A stretch of 64,000 bases of DNA, taken from an uncultured Faecalibacterium sp. Lineage in GTDB: Bacteria > Bacillota > Clostridia > Oscillospirales > Ruminococcaceae. Shown in pieces: positions 43,004-51,070 of this stretch. The position numbers and the translations under genes were made by a program. The stretch covers positions 62,001-126,000 of the forward strand of contig CAKSWU010000002.1 of the NCBI GenBank assembly GCA_934513205.1. The letters run 5' to 3'. Numbering within the stretch: the stretch's first letter is position 1; each line of letters begins with the position of its first letter. Below the pieces are notes generated by a model that saw only the letters and a list, made by a program, of their open reading frames with translations, was not told the DNA's origin and ran no database searches.

Positions 43004-44371
43004 TTACACCCGCGCCGCACCCTGCGACAGGATGCGGTCGAACCGGGAAAAGAAGGTGATGGTGGTGATAGTAGCCGCCAGAATATCGCTGACCGGCTCT
43101 GCCAGAAAGACGCCGAACACCGGGTTCGGCAGCAGGTGCGGCAGGATGAAGATGAGCGGAATCAGCAAAATGATCTTGCGCAGGCAGGCCAGCAGCAGGC
43201 TGACCTTTGCCTGACCCAGCGCCATAAAGCTCTGCTGACAGCCCACCTGAAAGCCCATGGCACAGATGCCCGCCATGTAGATGCGCATGGCCCATGTGGT
43301 GTAGGCGATCAGCTCGGCGTCCGAGGTGAAGATGCCTGCCACCGCCCCCGGCAGCAGCATCATTGCCAGCCAGAACAGGCAGGTGTAGCCGCCGCACAGA
43401 GCCAGCTGGAACCGGAACGCCTGCTTTACCCGGTCGGTCTTGCCCGCACCGAAGTTGAAGCTCATCACCGGCTGACCGCCCTGACACACCCCCTGCAGCG
43501 GCAGGGTGCACAGCTGAGACGCGCTGGTGATGACGGTCATGGCACCCACCGCCACATCGCCGCCGTACCGCGCCAGACTGGAGCTGAAACTGATGGACAG
43601 CAGGCTTTCGGTGGACATCATCACAAAGGTGGAGATGCCCAGCGCCATCACCGGAAGAATGACATTGCGCTCCGGACGCAGGTAGTCCCTGCGCAAACGC
43701 AGGATGGTCTTTTTGCCGGTGAGGAAGCGCAGGATCCACACTGCGCCCACCGTCTGACTGAGCACCGTGGCAATGGCAGCGCCCCGCACCCCCAGCCCCA
43801 GCCCGAAGATCAGGATGGGATCCAGAATGATGTTGATCACCGCGCCGATGACGGTGGTGAGCATACTGATCTTGGCAAAGCCCTGCGTGGTGATAAAGGG
43901 GTTCATGCCCAGCACCAGCAGCACGAACACCGAGCCCAGAATGTAGATGCGGCTGTATTGCAGCGCATAGGGCAGGGTGGCGTCACTGGCACCGAAAAGC
44001 CGCAGCAGGGTAGGAGCCCCGGCGTAGAACACCACGGTCAGCACCACCGAAAAGAGCAGCAGCATGGTAAAGCTGTTGGAGATGATCTTTTCCGCCTGGT
44101 GCTTATCGCCCTGTCCCATGGCGATGGCGGCCCGGGGCGCACCGCCTGCGCCCACCAGCATGGCAAACGCATTCAGCAGCATCAGAATGGGGGTGAACAG
44201 CCCCACGCCGGTCAGCGCTGCCGCGCCGATGCCCTCGATGTGACCGATGTAAATGCGGTCCACGATGTTGTACAGCAGGTTCACGACCTGCGCCACCACC
44301 GCCGGGACCATCAGCTGCAGCATCAGCTTTTTCACGCTGCCGGTGCCCATGTCCTGTTTCGTCTGTGCCAT
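43004..44371 (-). CDS. MATE family efflux transporter
   Basis: 455 residues, 12 hydrophobic segments. Na+- or H+-driven exporter of cationic drugs or metabolites. MVPAVVAQVVNLLYNIVDRIYIGHIEG is the family N-terminus, followed by VGAGGAPRAAIAMGQGD, and the second repeat has PLQGVCQGGQPVMSFNFGAG. AAAGGAG precedes the ATG. A -10 (TATAAT) lies ~45 bases upstream with a perfect 12-bp palindrome between it and the ribosome-binding site, which suggests repression by a dimeric regulator. Confidence 0.93.
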   Translation of the reverse strand: MAQTKQDMGTGSVKKLMLQLMVPAVVAQVVNLLYNIVDRIYIGHIEGIGAAALTGVGLFTPILMLLNAFAMLVGAGGAPRAAIAMGQGDKHQAEKIISNSFTMLLLFSVVLTVVFYAGAPTLLRLFGASDATLPYALQYSRIYILGSVFVLLVLGMNPFITTQGFAKISMLTTVIGAVINIILDPILIFGLGLGVRGAAIATVLSQTVGAVWILRFLTGKKTILRLRRDYLRPERNVILPVMALGISTFVMMSTESLLSISFSSSLARYGGDVAVGAMTVITSASQLCTLPLQGVCQGGQPVMSFNFGAGKTDRVKQAFRFQLALCGGYTCLFWLAMMLLPGAVAGIFTSDAELIAYTTWAMRIYMAGICAMGFQVGCQQSFMALGQAKVSLLLACLRKIILLIPLIFILPHLLPNPVFGVFLAEPVSDILAATITTITFFSRFDRILSQGAARV

Positions 44372-44391
44372 GAAGAGTGCGCTCCTTTTAC

Positions 44392-44422
44392 TTCAAATTT
44401 GAACTATATCTCCTCTATTATA
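44392..44422 (-). promoter_or_regulatory. MATE promoter -10 and palindromic operator candidate
   Basis: TATAAT on the minus strand at 44417-44422, followed 13 bases downstream by the perfect palindrome TTCAAATTTGAA (44392-44403), in the early transcribed region. The -35 is weak. The arrangement resembles operators of MarR-type repressors of efflux genes; no such gene is adjacent. Confidence 0.5.
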
Positions 44423-44543
44423 CTCAAAACGGGAAAAAACGCCAGCCTTTTTTGCAAAATGCCCGTGCTCCGCAAAAAAAAAAGAACGCAAAAAAGCCGC
44501 CGGGTGTGCGCTGCAGACCCGGCAGCTGGAATGCGAAAAAGAG

Positions 44544-44572
44544 TTGACGCCAACAGGCTTTTTTGCTATACT
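44544..44572 (+). promoter_or_regulatory. Promoter of tRNA-Ser
   Basis: TTGACG (44544-44549), 17-base spacer, TATACT (44567-44572); 15 bases before the mature tRNA 5' end. Confidence 0.85.
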
Positions 44573-44587
44573 ATATAAAGTTTCTAT

Positions 44588-44678
44588 GGAGATGTATCGA
44601 AGTGGTCGTAACGAGAACGACTCGAAATCGTTTTGTCCTTAACCGGGCACGTGGGTTCGAATCCCACCATCTCCGCCA
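44588..44678 (+). tRNA. tRNA-Ser, anticodon CGA
   Basis: Acceptor GGAGATG pairs with CATCTCC; anticodon stem-loop AACGA-CTCGAAA-TCGTT gives anticodon CGA (reads UCG); long variable arm typical of tRNA-Ser; T-arm GTGGGTTCGAATCCCAC; discriminator G and encoded CCA. An immediate terminator follows (AAAAGGCACCGG...CCGGTGCCTTTTTT). Confidence 0.95.
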
Positions 44679-44681
44679 ACA

Positions 44682-44713
44682 AAAGGCACCGGCTCAGGCC
44701 GGTGCCTTTTTTG
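44682..44713 (+). terminator. Terminator of tRNA-Ser
   Basis: AAGGCACCGG pairs with CCGGTGCCTT around a CTCAGG loop, followed by TTTT. Confidence 0.9.
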
Positions 44714-44804
44714 CGGCCAAGATGGTGAGGATGAGAACAGGGCGGCGGTCCGCAGACCGCAAGCAATCAGCCCTGCGGGCTGTTGCTTAGCCCGCGGGAG
44801 AATG

Positions 44805-44855
44805 CCCACCATCTCCGCCAACAAAAGGCACCGGCTCAGGCTGGTGCCTTTTTTG
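44805..44855 (+). repeat. Duplicated tRNA-Ser 3' end plus terminator
   Basis: 51 bases repeat 44663-44713 with one mismatch: CCCACCATCTCCGCCA followed by the terminator hairpin. Offset 142 bases. No tRNA 5' half is present, so this is a pseudo-tRNA remnant or an att-like direct repeat. Confidence 0.85.
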
Positions 44856-44882
44856 TATTTCTCCAGCCTTAAAAAATATACA

Positions 44883-45320
44883 TCAATGGTTGTAATGTAA
44901 GATCTTCTCAAGCGTATCCGCAAACTTGGCATCCTGATCCTTCGTCCGCTTTGGGCTCCCCTTGGGGTGCTTTCCGGCGCGGAGGAGCTTTTTGTTTTCA
45001 TAACGCCGCAGCAGGAGGGCGTCCATGTTGTCGGCGGTATATTCCAAACCGTTCTGGTTCAGCACCCGGGCGCACTTGGCAAGGCACATACTCGCCAGCC
45101 CGTAGTCCTGTGTTACGACCACATCCCCCGGCTTTACCCGGTTGACGAGAGCAAAATCCACGCTGTCAGCCCCTTTATCGAACACAAGCGTCTGCGCACC
45201 CTCCCGCTGGATTTGGTGAGCGGTGTCGCACAGGATGATGACCGGAACACCGAACTGTCTTGCAATCTGCAACGTCAGGTCCACCACGGGACAGCCGTCT
45301 GCATCAATCAAAATATTCAT
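44883..45320 (-). CDS. DUF188/YaiI-YqxD family protein
   Basis: 145 residues, the family's usual length. Motifs MNILIDADGCPVV, a conserved Asp pair in VFDKGADSVDFALVN and VVTQDYGLASMCL match UPF0178 (PIN-like fold, putative nuclease). GGAGGAAAGCCG precedes the ATG at 45320, which overlaps the upstream esterase stop (ATGA). Lower GC than most of the window. Confidence 0.88.
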   Translation of the reverse strand: MNILIDADGCPVVDLTLQIARQFGVPVIILCDTAHQIQREGAQTLVFDKGADSVDFALVNRVKPGDVVVTQDYGLASMCLAKCARVLNQNGLEYTADNMDALLLRRYENKKLLRAGKHPKGSPKRTKDQDAKFADTLEKILHYNH

Positions 45321-46000
45321 CGGCTTTCCTCCATCGCCCACTGAAAGGCTTTCGCCGTGCGCAGGTCAGCGTCTTTGAAATGCCCGCCGCTGTTCCATTC
45401 AAGGGTGCAGTCTGCGCCGCGCTCTGTAAGCCGACGGTGCAGGGTGCGGATATTATCACCTACTGTAGCCATGACGGTGTTTTTCGTGTGCTCTTCCTTG
45501 TCGCCAAGGCTCAGATAAACGCGCTGCGCCTGTATCGGGTGCTGCTGTTCAAACTCCATCCATCCCGGAAACCACACCGAGGGCGAGGCAGCGGCGACAC
45601 CGTAGAATAAATCGGTCTGGGTGGATGCCCACAGCGCGAACAATCCGGCCAGCGAGTAGCCGCCCAGAATGATCCGGACATTTTCCGGCAGTGCAAACTG
45701 CTGTTTCAGAGTAGGAATCACCTGCTCTGTCAGAAAGGGCAGCGTTTCCGCAGCATTGCCGCCGAAACCCTGCTTTCCCCACACAGCAGGAGACTTCCAC
45801 GGGGAAAGTGCATCGTTCCAGCTTTCCACCGGAATAGCCGCAAACAAAAAATTCCGGCCGCTTTGTGCGATAGCATTCACTTCGTTGTCCATGCTTTGCT
45901 GCTCGTGCTCGCCGGTCATTTGGAGCAGCAGATATTCCGCATGGGGCTCGCCGTAAATGCGGCAAGGTCTGTTCCCGATTTGCATTGTCTGTGCGGTCAT
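45317..46000 (-). CDS. Putative esterase (PF00756-like)
   Basis: 227 residues from the ATG at 46000, which follows GGGAGGACG. Nucleophile elbow IILGGYSLAGLFALWA (Ser near 127), candidate acid region YLSLGDKEEHTKN and His in WNSGGHFKDADLR. No signal peptide. The reading frame continues upstream, without a stop, into a protein-kinase N-lobe fragment (46001-46315), but a promoter (46035-46063) and ribosome-binding site directly before 46000 support the shorter protein. Coupled to DUF188. Confidence 0.8.
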   Translation of the reverse strand: MTAQTMQIGNRPCRIYGEPHAEYLLLQMTGEHEQQSMDNEVNAIAQSGRNFLFAAIPVESWNDALSPWKSPAVWGKQGFGGNAAETLPFLTEQVIPTLKQQFALPENVRIILGGYSLAGLFALWASTQTDLFYGVAAASPSVWFPGWMEFEQQHPIQAQRVYLSLGDKEEHTKNTVMATVGDNIRTLHRRLTERGADCTLEWNSGGHFKDADLRTAKAFQWAMEESR

Positions 46001-46315
46001 TGCGGCGTCCTCCCGAAAAAATTTTGATAAGCCCAGTATAGCAACTGAAAAATCATTTTGCAATTCAAAAGACTTTTGATAAACCTCAAAAAGAACGGGA
46101 ACGACCCAGTCGTCAGAGGCGGCCTCGAGCAGATGTGCCGGGTTGTACTCTTTCAGAAGATGTTTCGTCAGAAGGCCGGAACGGTCCAGAAACTCTGCGC
46201 GATATACAACACAGGACGCACCGGAACCGATCACTTCCAGATTTTGATAGCAGCCGGAACCGCCCGGATGGGGAAGCTGATCGCTCTTGCTTAAAATGCT
46301 GCGGATAGGGATCAC
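46001..46315 (-). pseudogene. Ser/Thr protein kinase N-lobe fragment, in frame with the esterase
   Basis: About 105 codons from a GTG at 46315. VIGSGASCVVYRAEFLD is a glycine-rich loop (GxGxxxxV) and TKHLLKEYNPA carries the expected Lys; VYQKSFELQND may correspond to helix C. The C-lobe (HRD, DFG) is missing: after LSKFFREDAA the frame runs directly into the esterase. Either a remnant of a deleted kinase gene or a genuine fusion translated from the GTG. Confidence 0.6.
46035..46063 (-). promoter_or_regulatory. Promoter of the esterase-DUF188 pair, inside the kinase fragment
   Basis: Minus strand TTGCAA (46058-46063), 17-base spacer, TATACT (46035-46040); predicted start about 28 bases before the esterase ATG. 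Confidence 0.65.
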
Positions 46316-46392
46316 TTCTTTCTCGTTCGGTTTTCCGGGCTCAGGATATCAGAAGCCTTTATCTGGTTTGTAAAAGTGATTTTATCATGGGA

Positions 46393-46769
46393 TCAACCAT
46401 TCTGATCAATCCTGAAGTGGTGGATCAGATCGCGAAAGCGCTCGAGCGGATCTGGAAATGCAGCGCAATAGAGAATGAACCAGTCAAACGGATTCCGCTT
46501 ATAGATCTGGAGGTAGCCGGCTTCTGCCAGCAGCTGATCCAGTTCGTCCTCAAATTCGTCAGCCAGACTCTGATAATTGAAACCGCGCTCTTTTCCCGAG
46601 GCACTTTCCTGAACATATGCCGGTCAATGCCCGCCCGGAACAACTCGGCGGGAGGATTCTGTTCAAAAAACTCCTTATCCGGAAGCTCCTCTTCCGAGGC
46701 CGATATCTCCAGTTCCAGTATTTTATCCCCTGCGACCTGAGTAAGATCGCCATCATCAAATCTGGGCAT
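46393..46769 (-). pseudogene. Frameshifted gene of unknown function
   Basis: ATG at 46769 follows AGGAGG at good spacing and reads MPRFDDGDLTQVAGDK, an acidic ~50-residue segment up to FRAGIDRH. From about 46617 a different frame gives a coherent tail, YVQESASGKERGFNYQSLAD, then a Leu/Glu-rich helix and NPFDWFILYCAAFPDPLERF, ending at a TGA at 46393-46395. One single-base indel joins the two into ~125 residues. No family recognised. It lies directly upstream of the kinase fragment, 78 bases away. Confidence 0.55.
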
Positions 46770-46876
46770 ACAGCATTCCTCCTGTACGATACGATCGTTG
46801 AATTCCGCATCCATTGTCCGTTTGATCTTCGTCCATGCCCCTTCGGGTCCATCCGGTCTGCCGGAGCCGCCGGGGG

Positions 46877-48151
46877 TCACGCCTTCTTCCGGTGCGGTTT
46901 CCGGCGGTCTGGGGCGGGGTGCTGCTGCGCGGCGGCCCGCCCGGCAACGATGCCGCTGCCAAAGGCCCAGTGCAGGTTGAAGCCGCCGCAGCTGCCGGTG
47001 CAGTCCAGCGTCTCGCCCACAAAATACAGCCCCGGACAGCCCTTGAACTGGAACCGGGCATCCACCTCCCGCAAAGCAAGGCCGCCGCCGGTCACCTGTG
47101 CCTGCCGCCAGCCGCAGGGGGTCAGGCCGAAAAAACGCCAGTGCTTTGCGGTGCGGGCCAGCTGCTGCCACTGCCCGGCGCGCAGGGCGGCGGGTGCAGC
47201 GGCGGGCAGACCGGCTTCGCGCCACAGCGCCTGCCCCAGACGAAGGTCCAGCAGCCCCACCCAGAACCCGGCGGCGTCCTCGGCGGCGGCCTGCGCGGCA
47301 TGAGCAGCAAACAGCTGCGCCAGCGCCGCTTCCTCCAGCGCCGGGAACAGGTCCAGCTCCACGGCGGGCGCTTTGGGGCCGCGGCCCGGTGCCAGAAGCC
47401 CCGACAGCTGCATGATGCAGATGCCGGACAGACCGTAGTCGGTGAACTGCACCTCACCTGTTTCCCGCGCAAGGACCCGGCTGCCGTCCAGCAGGCTGGC
47501 TGCCGCCTTGGCGCGGATGCCGGCAAGGCGTTTGTCCGGCTTTTCGCACTGCAGGGCAGTCAGGCAGGGGTACAGAGGCTCTATCCTGCCGCCGCACCGG
47601 GCTGCGAACCGGGTGCCGAAGCCGTCTGTTCCGAACTGCGGCCCGGCATCGCCCCCCATGGCGCAGATGACCGCATCCGCCCGCAGGGTGTCGGCGTTGC
47701 CCTGTGCGTCCGTGAACTGCACCGCATAGCCGCCCCGGCTCTGGGTCAGGGTGTTCACGGTGCAGCCGGTGCGCAGCTGTACCTGCTGCCGGGCGAGATG
47801 CTGCAGCAGCAGCGCCAGCACGTCCGCTGCCTGATTGGAGTAGGGGTACACCCGGCCCGCGTCATCGGTGCGGGTGTACAGGCCGTGGGCCTGCATCCAG
47901 CCCAGCGGGTCGGCGGCGTTCACTGCGTCCAGCAGCGGGGCCAGCGCCGCCGGGTCGGCGGTGAAGTACCGCTCCGGCGCGATGCCGGCGTTGTCCAGAT
48001 TGCAGCGGCCGTTGCCGGTGGCAAGCAGCTTTTTGCCCGCCTTTGGGTTGCGCTCCAAAACCGTTACCTGCGCAGCGGGAGCGGCCTGCGCGGCCGCCAG
48101 CGCGGCGGCAAGCCCGGCGGCGCCTCCGCCAAGGACTACGATCTGCTGCAT
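46877..48151 (-). CDS. BaiN/HI0933-type NAD(P)/FAD-dependent oxidoreductase
   Basis: 424 residues. N-terminal FAD-binding VVLGGGAAGLAAALAAA, then the family signature NPKAGKKLLATGNGRCNLDN; FTDYGLSGICIMQLSG, TPCGWRQAQVTGGG and the C-terminal FAD motif GLYFVGETLDCTGSCGGFNLHWAFGSG. BaiN of clostridia acts on bile-acid intermediates, but most members of the family are uncharacterised flavoproteins, so the substrate is open. ATG 48151 is chosen because homology starts there; its ribosome-binding site (GAAAGG) is distant, and a GTG 21 bases upstream is possible. Confidence 0.88.
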   Translation of the reverse strand: MQQIVVLGGGAAGLAAALAAAQAAPAAQVTVLERNPKAGKKLLATGNGRCNLDNAGIAPERYFTADPAALAPLLDAVNAADPLGWMQAHGLYTRTDDAGRVYPYSNQAADVLALLLQHLARQQVQLRTGCTVNTLTQSRGGYAVQFTDAQGNADTLRADAVICAMGGDAGPQFGTDGFGTRFAARCGGRIEPLYPCLTALQCEKPDKRLAGIRAKAAASLLDGSRVLARETGEVQFTDYGLSGICIMQLSGLLAPGRGPKAPAVELDLFPALEEAALAQLFAAHAAQAAAEDAAGFWVGLLDLRLGQALWREAGLPAAAPAALRAGQWQQLARTAKHWRFFGLTPCGWRQAQVTGGGLALREVDARFQFKGCPGLYFVGETLDCTGSCGGFNLHWAFGSGIVAGRAAAQQHPAPDRRKPHRKKA

Positions 48152-48325
48152 GAAAAAACACCAGCCTTTCACCAAAAATCATTCGTGTTCATTGTAGCAG
48201 AACTTTGGCCCCGGCGCAACGCCCCGGCAGCGGGCAGCGGTTTTTGCGGGGCAGGTATAATTTGCCGCCGCTGACAGATACTAGGCACAGAGTCAACGGC
48301 AAGGAAACGGATAGGAGGAGACGCT

Positions 48326-48868
48326 ATGAAAGCAACCGGGATCGTGCGCCGCATCGACGAGCTGGGCCGGGTGGTGATCCCAAAGGAGATTCGCCGCACC
48401 CAGCGCATCCGCCGGGGAGACCCGCTGGAGATCTTCACCACCGGCGACGGTGAGGTCATTTTTAAAAAGTATTCGCCCGTAGGGGAGATGAGCAGCGTGG
48501 CGGTGCAGTATGTGGAGGTGCTGAACCGCAGCTTTGCACTGACCGCCTTTGTGGCAGACCGGGACCGCATCCTTGCGGTCAGCGGCACCGGACGGCGAGA
48601 GCTTGCCGACCGCAGCATCAGCCTGCCGCTGGAAAAGCTCATGGACGCCCGCAAACCCTACCAGAATGAGGGCGCTGCCGACCGGGCAGTGCTGCCCTGT
48701 GAAGGCTCGCCCCGGGTGCTGCTGTGCGCAGTGCCCATCATTGCAGCGGGGGATGTGACCGGGGCGGTGGGACTTCTCACCGAGGACCGCACCGCCGTGC
48801 CGGACGATGCCCAGCGCAAGGCACTGAGCGTGGCGGCGGCGTTTCTGGCAAAGCAGATGGAGGAGTAA
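48326..48868 (+). CDS. spoVT: SpoVT/AbrB-family transcription regulator
   Basis: 180 residues. AbrB-type swapped-hairpin N-terminus MKATGIVRRIDELGRVVIPKEIRRTQRIRRGDPLEIF is nearly identical to SpoVT; the rest (~55-180) fits the GAF-like domain that follows in SpoVT. In Bacillus it modulates sigma-G genes in the forespore. TAGGAGGAGA precedes the ATG; TATAAT about 65 bases upstream lacks a good -35. Monocistronic. Consistent with the spoVA, gpr and spoIIP genes further on. Confidence 0.9.
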   Translation: MKATGIVRRIDELGRVVIPKEIRRTQRIRRGDPLEIFTTGDGEVIFKKYSPVGEMSSVAVQYVEVLNRSFALTAFVADRDRILAVSGTGRRELADRSISLPLEKLMDARKPYQNEGAADRAVLPCEGSPRVLLCAVPIIAAGDVTGAVGLLTEDRTAVPDDAQRKALSVAAAFLAKQMEE

Positions 48869-48937
48869 GGCGGTACGATTTTAAATGCGCGCCGCGCTGC
48901 TTTGCGCATCATCGGCGGAAAGATTGTTTTATATTTC

Positions 48938-48973
48938 GGGGTACAGAAATGCCTGCGGGTGTTTCTGTACCCC
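48938..48973 (+). terminator. Terminator after spoVT
   Basis: GGGGTACAGAAA (48938-48949) pairs with TTTCTGTACCCC (48962-48973), followed by ATTTTC. Confidence 0.75.
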
Positions 48974-49053
48974 ATTTTCATGGGTGGGGCCGTGGCGGCA
49001 AACGGCATTTGCAGCGCCGCTTTCTGCGAAAGCGCGGCGCTGCGAAGAACAAA

Positions 49054-49133
49054 CCCTCTCAGGCTCATTGCGTTCACCAGCTCCTCCAAAGGGGGAGCTT
49101 TCTGCCATCTTCCGGTCAGCGTGACCGAGAGGG
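49054..49133. repeat. Shortened family 1 repeat
   Basis: CCCTCTCAGGCTCATTGCG outer arm, CTCCTCCAAAGGGGGAG hairpin and GACCGAGAGGG outer arm; one internal hairpin is missing relative to full copies. Part of the 400-base gap between spoVT and hrcA. Confidence 0.75.
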
Positions 49134-49189
49134 CTGCACCCTCCTTTATGACAGAATTATGAATCTTTCAAAACATTTTTGCAAAGCAC

Positions 49190-49217
49190 TTGACAGTGCC
49201 GGAAAATTGGCTATAAT
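49190..49217 (+). promoter_or_regulatory. Promoter of the hrcA-grpE-dnaK-dnaJ operon
   Basis: Consensus TTGACA (49190-49195), 16-base spacer, consensus TATAAT (49212-49217), directly followed by the CIRCE operator. Confidence 0.92.
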
Positions 49218-49221
49218 GGTC

Positions 49222-49248
49222 TTAGCACTCAGGAACGAGGAGTGCTAA
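49222..49248 (+). promoter_or_regulatory. CIRCE operator (HrcA binding site)
   Basis: Perfect TTAGCACTC (49222-49230), 9-base spacer, GAGTGCTAA (49240-49248). Autoregulation by the first gene of the operon is expected. Confidence 0.97.
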
Positions 49249-49283
49249 ACAAGCAAAAGCGATACAAAAAGGAGGCAGGCGCT

Positions 49284-50357
49284 ATGACGATGGATGCACG
49301 CAAGCAACGGGTCTTGCAGGCGATCGTGGCGCTGTATGGCCTTGAAGGCGAGCCGGTGGGCAGCAGCGTGCTGGCAAACTACTTTGATATGGCAGTGTCC
49401 AGTGCCACGCTGCGCAACGAAATGGCGGCGCTGACAAAGCTGGGTCTGCTGGAGCAGCCCCACACCAGCGCAGGCCGCGTGCCCAGTGCCAAGGGCTACC
49501 GCTATTATCTGGACAATCTGCTGACCGATGATCAACCGCTGGACCGTGTGACCCGCGCCCGGGTGGATGCGGTGTTCGCAAGTCTGGACCACGAGCCGGA
49601 AAAGCTGGCGCAGGGCGCAGCCCGGGCGCTGGCGTCCATCAGCGGCTGCACCGCCGCCATCAGCACCCCCTGTGCCGAGGACCTGTGCATCGCCCATTAT
49701 GAGGTGGTGCAGGTGGGCCGCAGCGCGGCAGCTGTGCTGGCGGTCACCACCGCCGGGTACGTCCGTACCCGGGTGGCGCGGGTACGCACCGGTCTTTCCC
49801 GCGAGAATGCGGCTGCGCTGGCTGCGCTGCTGAACCGCAACCTGACCTTTGTGGCACCGGTGGACCTGTCCCGGCGGATGCTGGCACAGCTGTGCAGTCA
49901 GATCGACCCGGAGCTTGTGCCGGTCATCAGTGCCGCAGCTGCCATCCTGCAGGACAGCGTGAAGCCCCATGTTTTTCTGGGCGGCGAGCAGTACCTGCTG
50001 AACTGGCCTCAGCTGGAAGGCAAGGTGGGTGATATCCTTACCCTGCTGAACGACGAGGAGCAGGCCGCAAGCCTGATCGCACCCCCGGAAAACCGCAGCG
50101 AGAGCGTGCTGCTGGGCGAGGATCTGGAACCGCAGATCCCCGGGTTGTGCATCGTCAGTGACCGCTATCTGGTGGGCGGCGGCCTGTGGGGCTCCATTGC
50201 CCTGATCGGCCCCACCCGGATGCCCTTCCAGAAGCTGATGCCTCTGCTGCACGAGTTTGCAGACCAGCTGGGCGAGGGCATGAGCGGCAAACGAAAAGAC
50301 ACCCCACAGGCTGCCGTACCGCGGCGGGCTGTGATCTATAAGGAGGATCTGGAATGA
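49284..50357 (+). CDS. hrcA: Heat-inducible transcription repressor HrcA
   Basis: 357 residues. Winged helix at the N-terminus: RKQRVLQAIVALYGLEGEPVGSSVLA, VSSATLRNEMAALTKLGLLEQPHTSAGRVPSAKGYRYY. A GAF-like dimerisation domain and an insertion follow, ending with a GGGLWGSIALIGPTRMPFQKL block. AAAGGAGGC precedes the ATG at 49284; a second ATG two codons on is possible. The stop overlaps grpE by four bases. Confidence 0.97.
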   Translation: MTMDARKQRVLQAIVALYGLEGEPVGSSVLANYFDMAVSSATLRNEMAALTKLGLLEQPHTSAGRVPSAKGYRYYLDNLLTDDQPLDRVTRARVDAVFASLDHEPEKLAQGAARALASISGCTAAISTPCAEDLCIAHYEVVQVGRSAAAVLAVTTAGYVRTRVARVRTGLSRENAAALAALLNRNLTFVAPVDLSRRMLAQLCSQIDPELVPVISAAAAILQDSVKPHVFLGGEQYLLNWPQLEGKVGDILTLLNDEEQAASLIAPPENRSESVLLGEDLEPQIPGLCIVSDRYLVGGGLWGSIALIGPTRMPFQKLMPLLHEFADQLGEGMSGKRKDTPQAAVPRRAVIYKEDLE

Positions 50358-50968
50358 GCGAAGAAGCAAAGAACACGGTGCCCGAGACCGAGCAGCCGGA
50401 GACCGCCCCCGAGGAAACGACCGCCGCAGCGCCCGAGCAGGCTGCTGCCGAAGCTGCTACCGAAGAGGATAAGAAGAAGGACGGCGGCTGGTTCAACAAG
50501 AAGGCCCGTGAGATGGAAGCCGTCAAGGCAAAGCTGGACACTGCAGAGCAGAATGCCGCACAGGCAAAGGACCAGCTGCTGCGCATGGCTGCCGAGTACG
50601 AGAACTACCGCAAGCGCTCCACCCGTGAAGCCGACCAGAAGTTCAGCGATGGCGTGTCCTTTGCGGTGAACCAGATCATTCCCATTCTGGACACGCTGGA
50701 GATGGCAGCCAACGCCCCCACCACAGACGAGAACTACAAGAAGGGCGTGACCATGACGCTGGACAAAGCCGCCAAGGCGCTGGATGCCCTCCATGTGGAG
50801 GAGATCGAGGCGCTGGGCAAGCCCTTTGACCCCAACTTTATGAGCGCTGTGCAGCAGATCCCCGCCCCGGACGGGCAGGAGAGCGGCACGGTGGTCACGG
50901 TCTTCCAGAAGGGTTACAAGCTGGGTGACAAGATCATCCGCCATGCAACCGTTGTGGTGGCCGAATAA
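50354..50968 (+). CDS. grpE: Nucleotide exchange factor GrpE
   Basis: 204 residues. An acidic, Ala/Glu-rich N-terminus (~1-45), a long coiled coil with LLRMAAEYENYRKRSTREAD, and the C-terminal beta domain with LGKPFDPNFMSAVQQIP and TVVTVFQKGYKLGDKIIRHATVVVAE. Promotes ADP release from DnaK. AAGGAGGATCTGGA precedes the ATG. Confidence 0.97.
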   Translation: MSEEAKNTVPETEQPETAPEETTAAAPEQAAAEAATEEDKKKDGGWFNKKAREMEAVKAKLDTAEQNAAQAKDQLLRMAAEYENYRKRSTREADQKFSDGVSFAVNQIIPILDTLEMAANAPTTDENYKKGVTMTLDKAAKALDALHVEEIEALGKPFDPNFMSAVQQIPAPDGQESGTVVTVFQKGYKLGDKIIRHATVVVAE

Positions 50969-51070
50969 CTAAGCTGAAGCTCCCGCAAGGGAGTTTTGAA
51001 GATAACATCCGCTTACAAACACTTGAGCATCACATAAACAAGATTTGTTCTTTCGAGAGGAGACTTCATT

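Noticed and set aside
42690..43739. Long alternative minus-strand frame overlapping MATE and the promoter region of the adhesin
   Set aside because: Out of frame with the MATE gene and without motifs; the MATE frame has clear family features.
44584..44766. Short minus-strand peptide reading AEMVGFEPT
   Set aside because: Classic false ORF produced by the complement of a tRNA gene and its terminator.
49242..49283. Earlier in-frame start for HrcA inside the CIRCE element
   Set aside because: AAAGGAGGC and homology place the start at 49284; the upstream codons overlap the operator.
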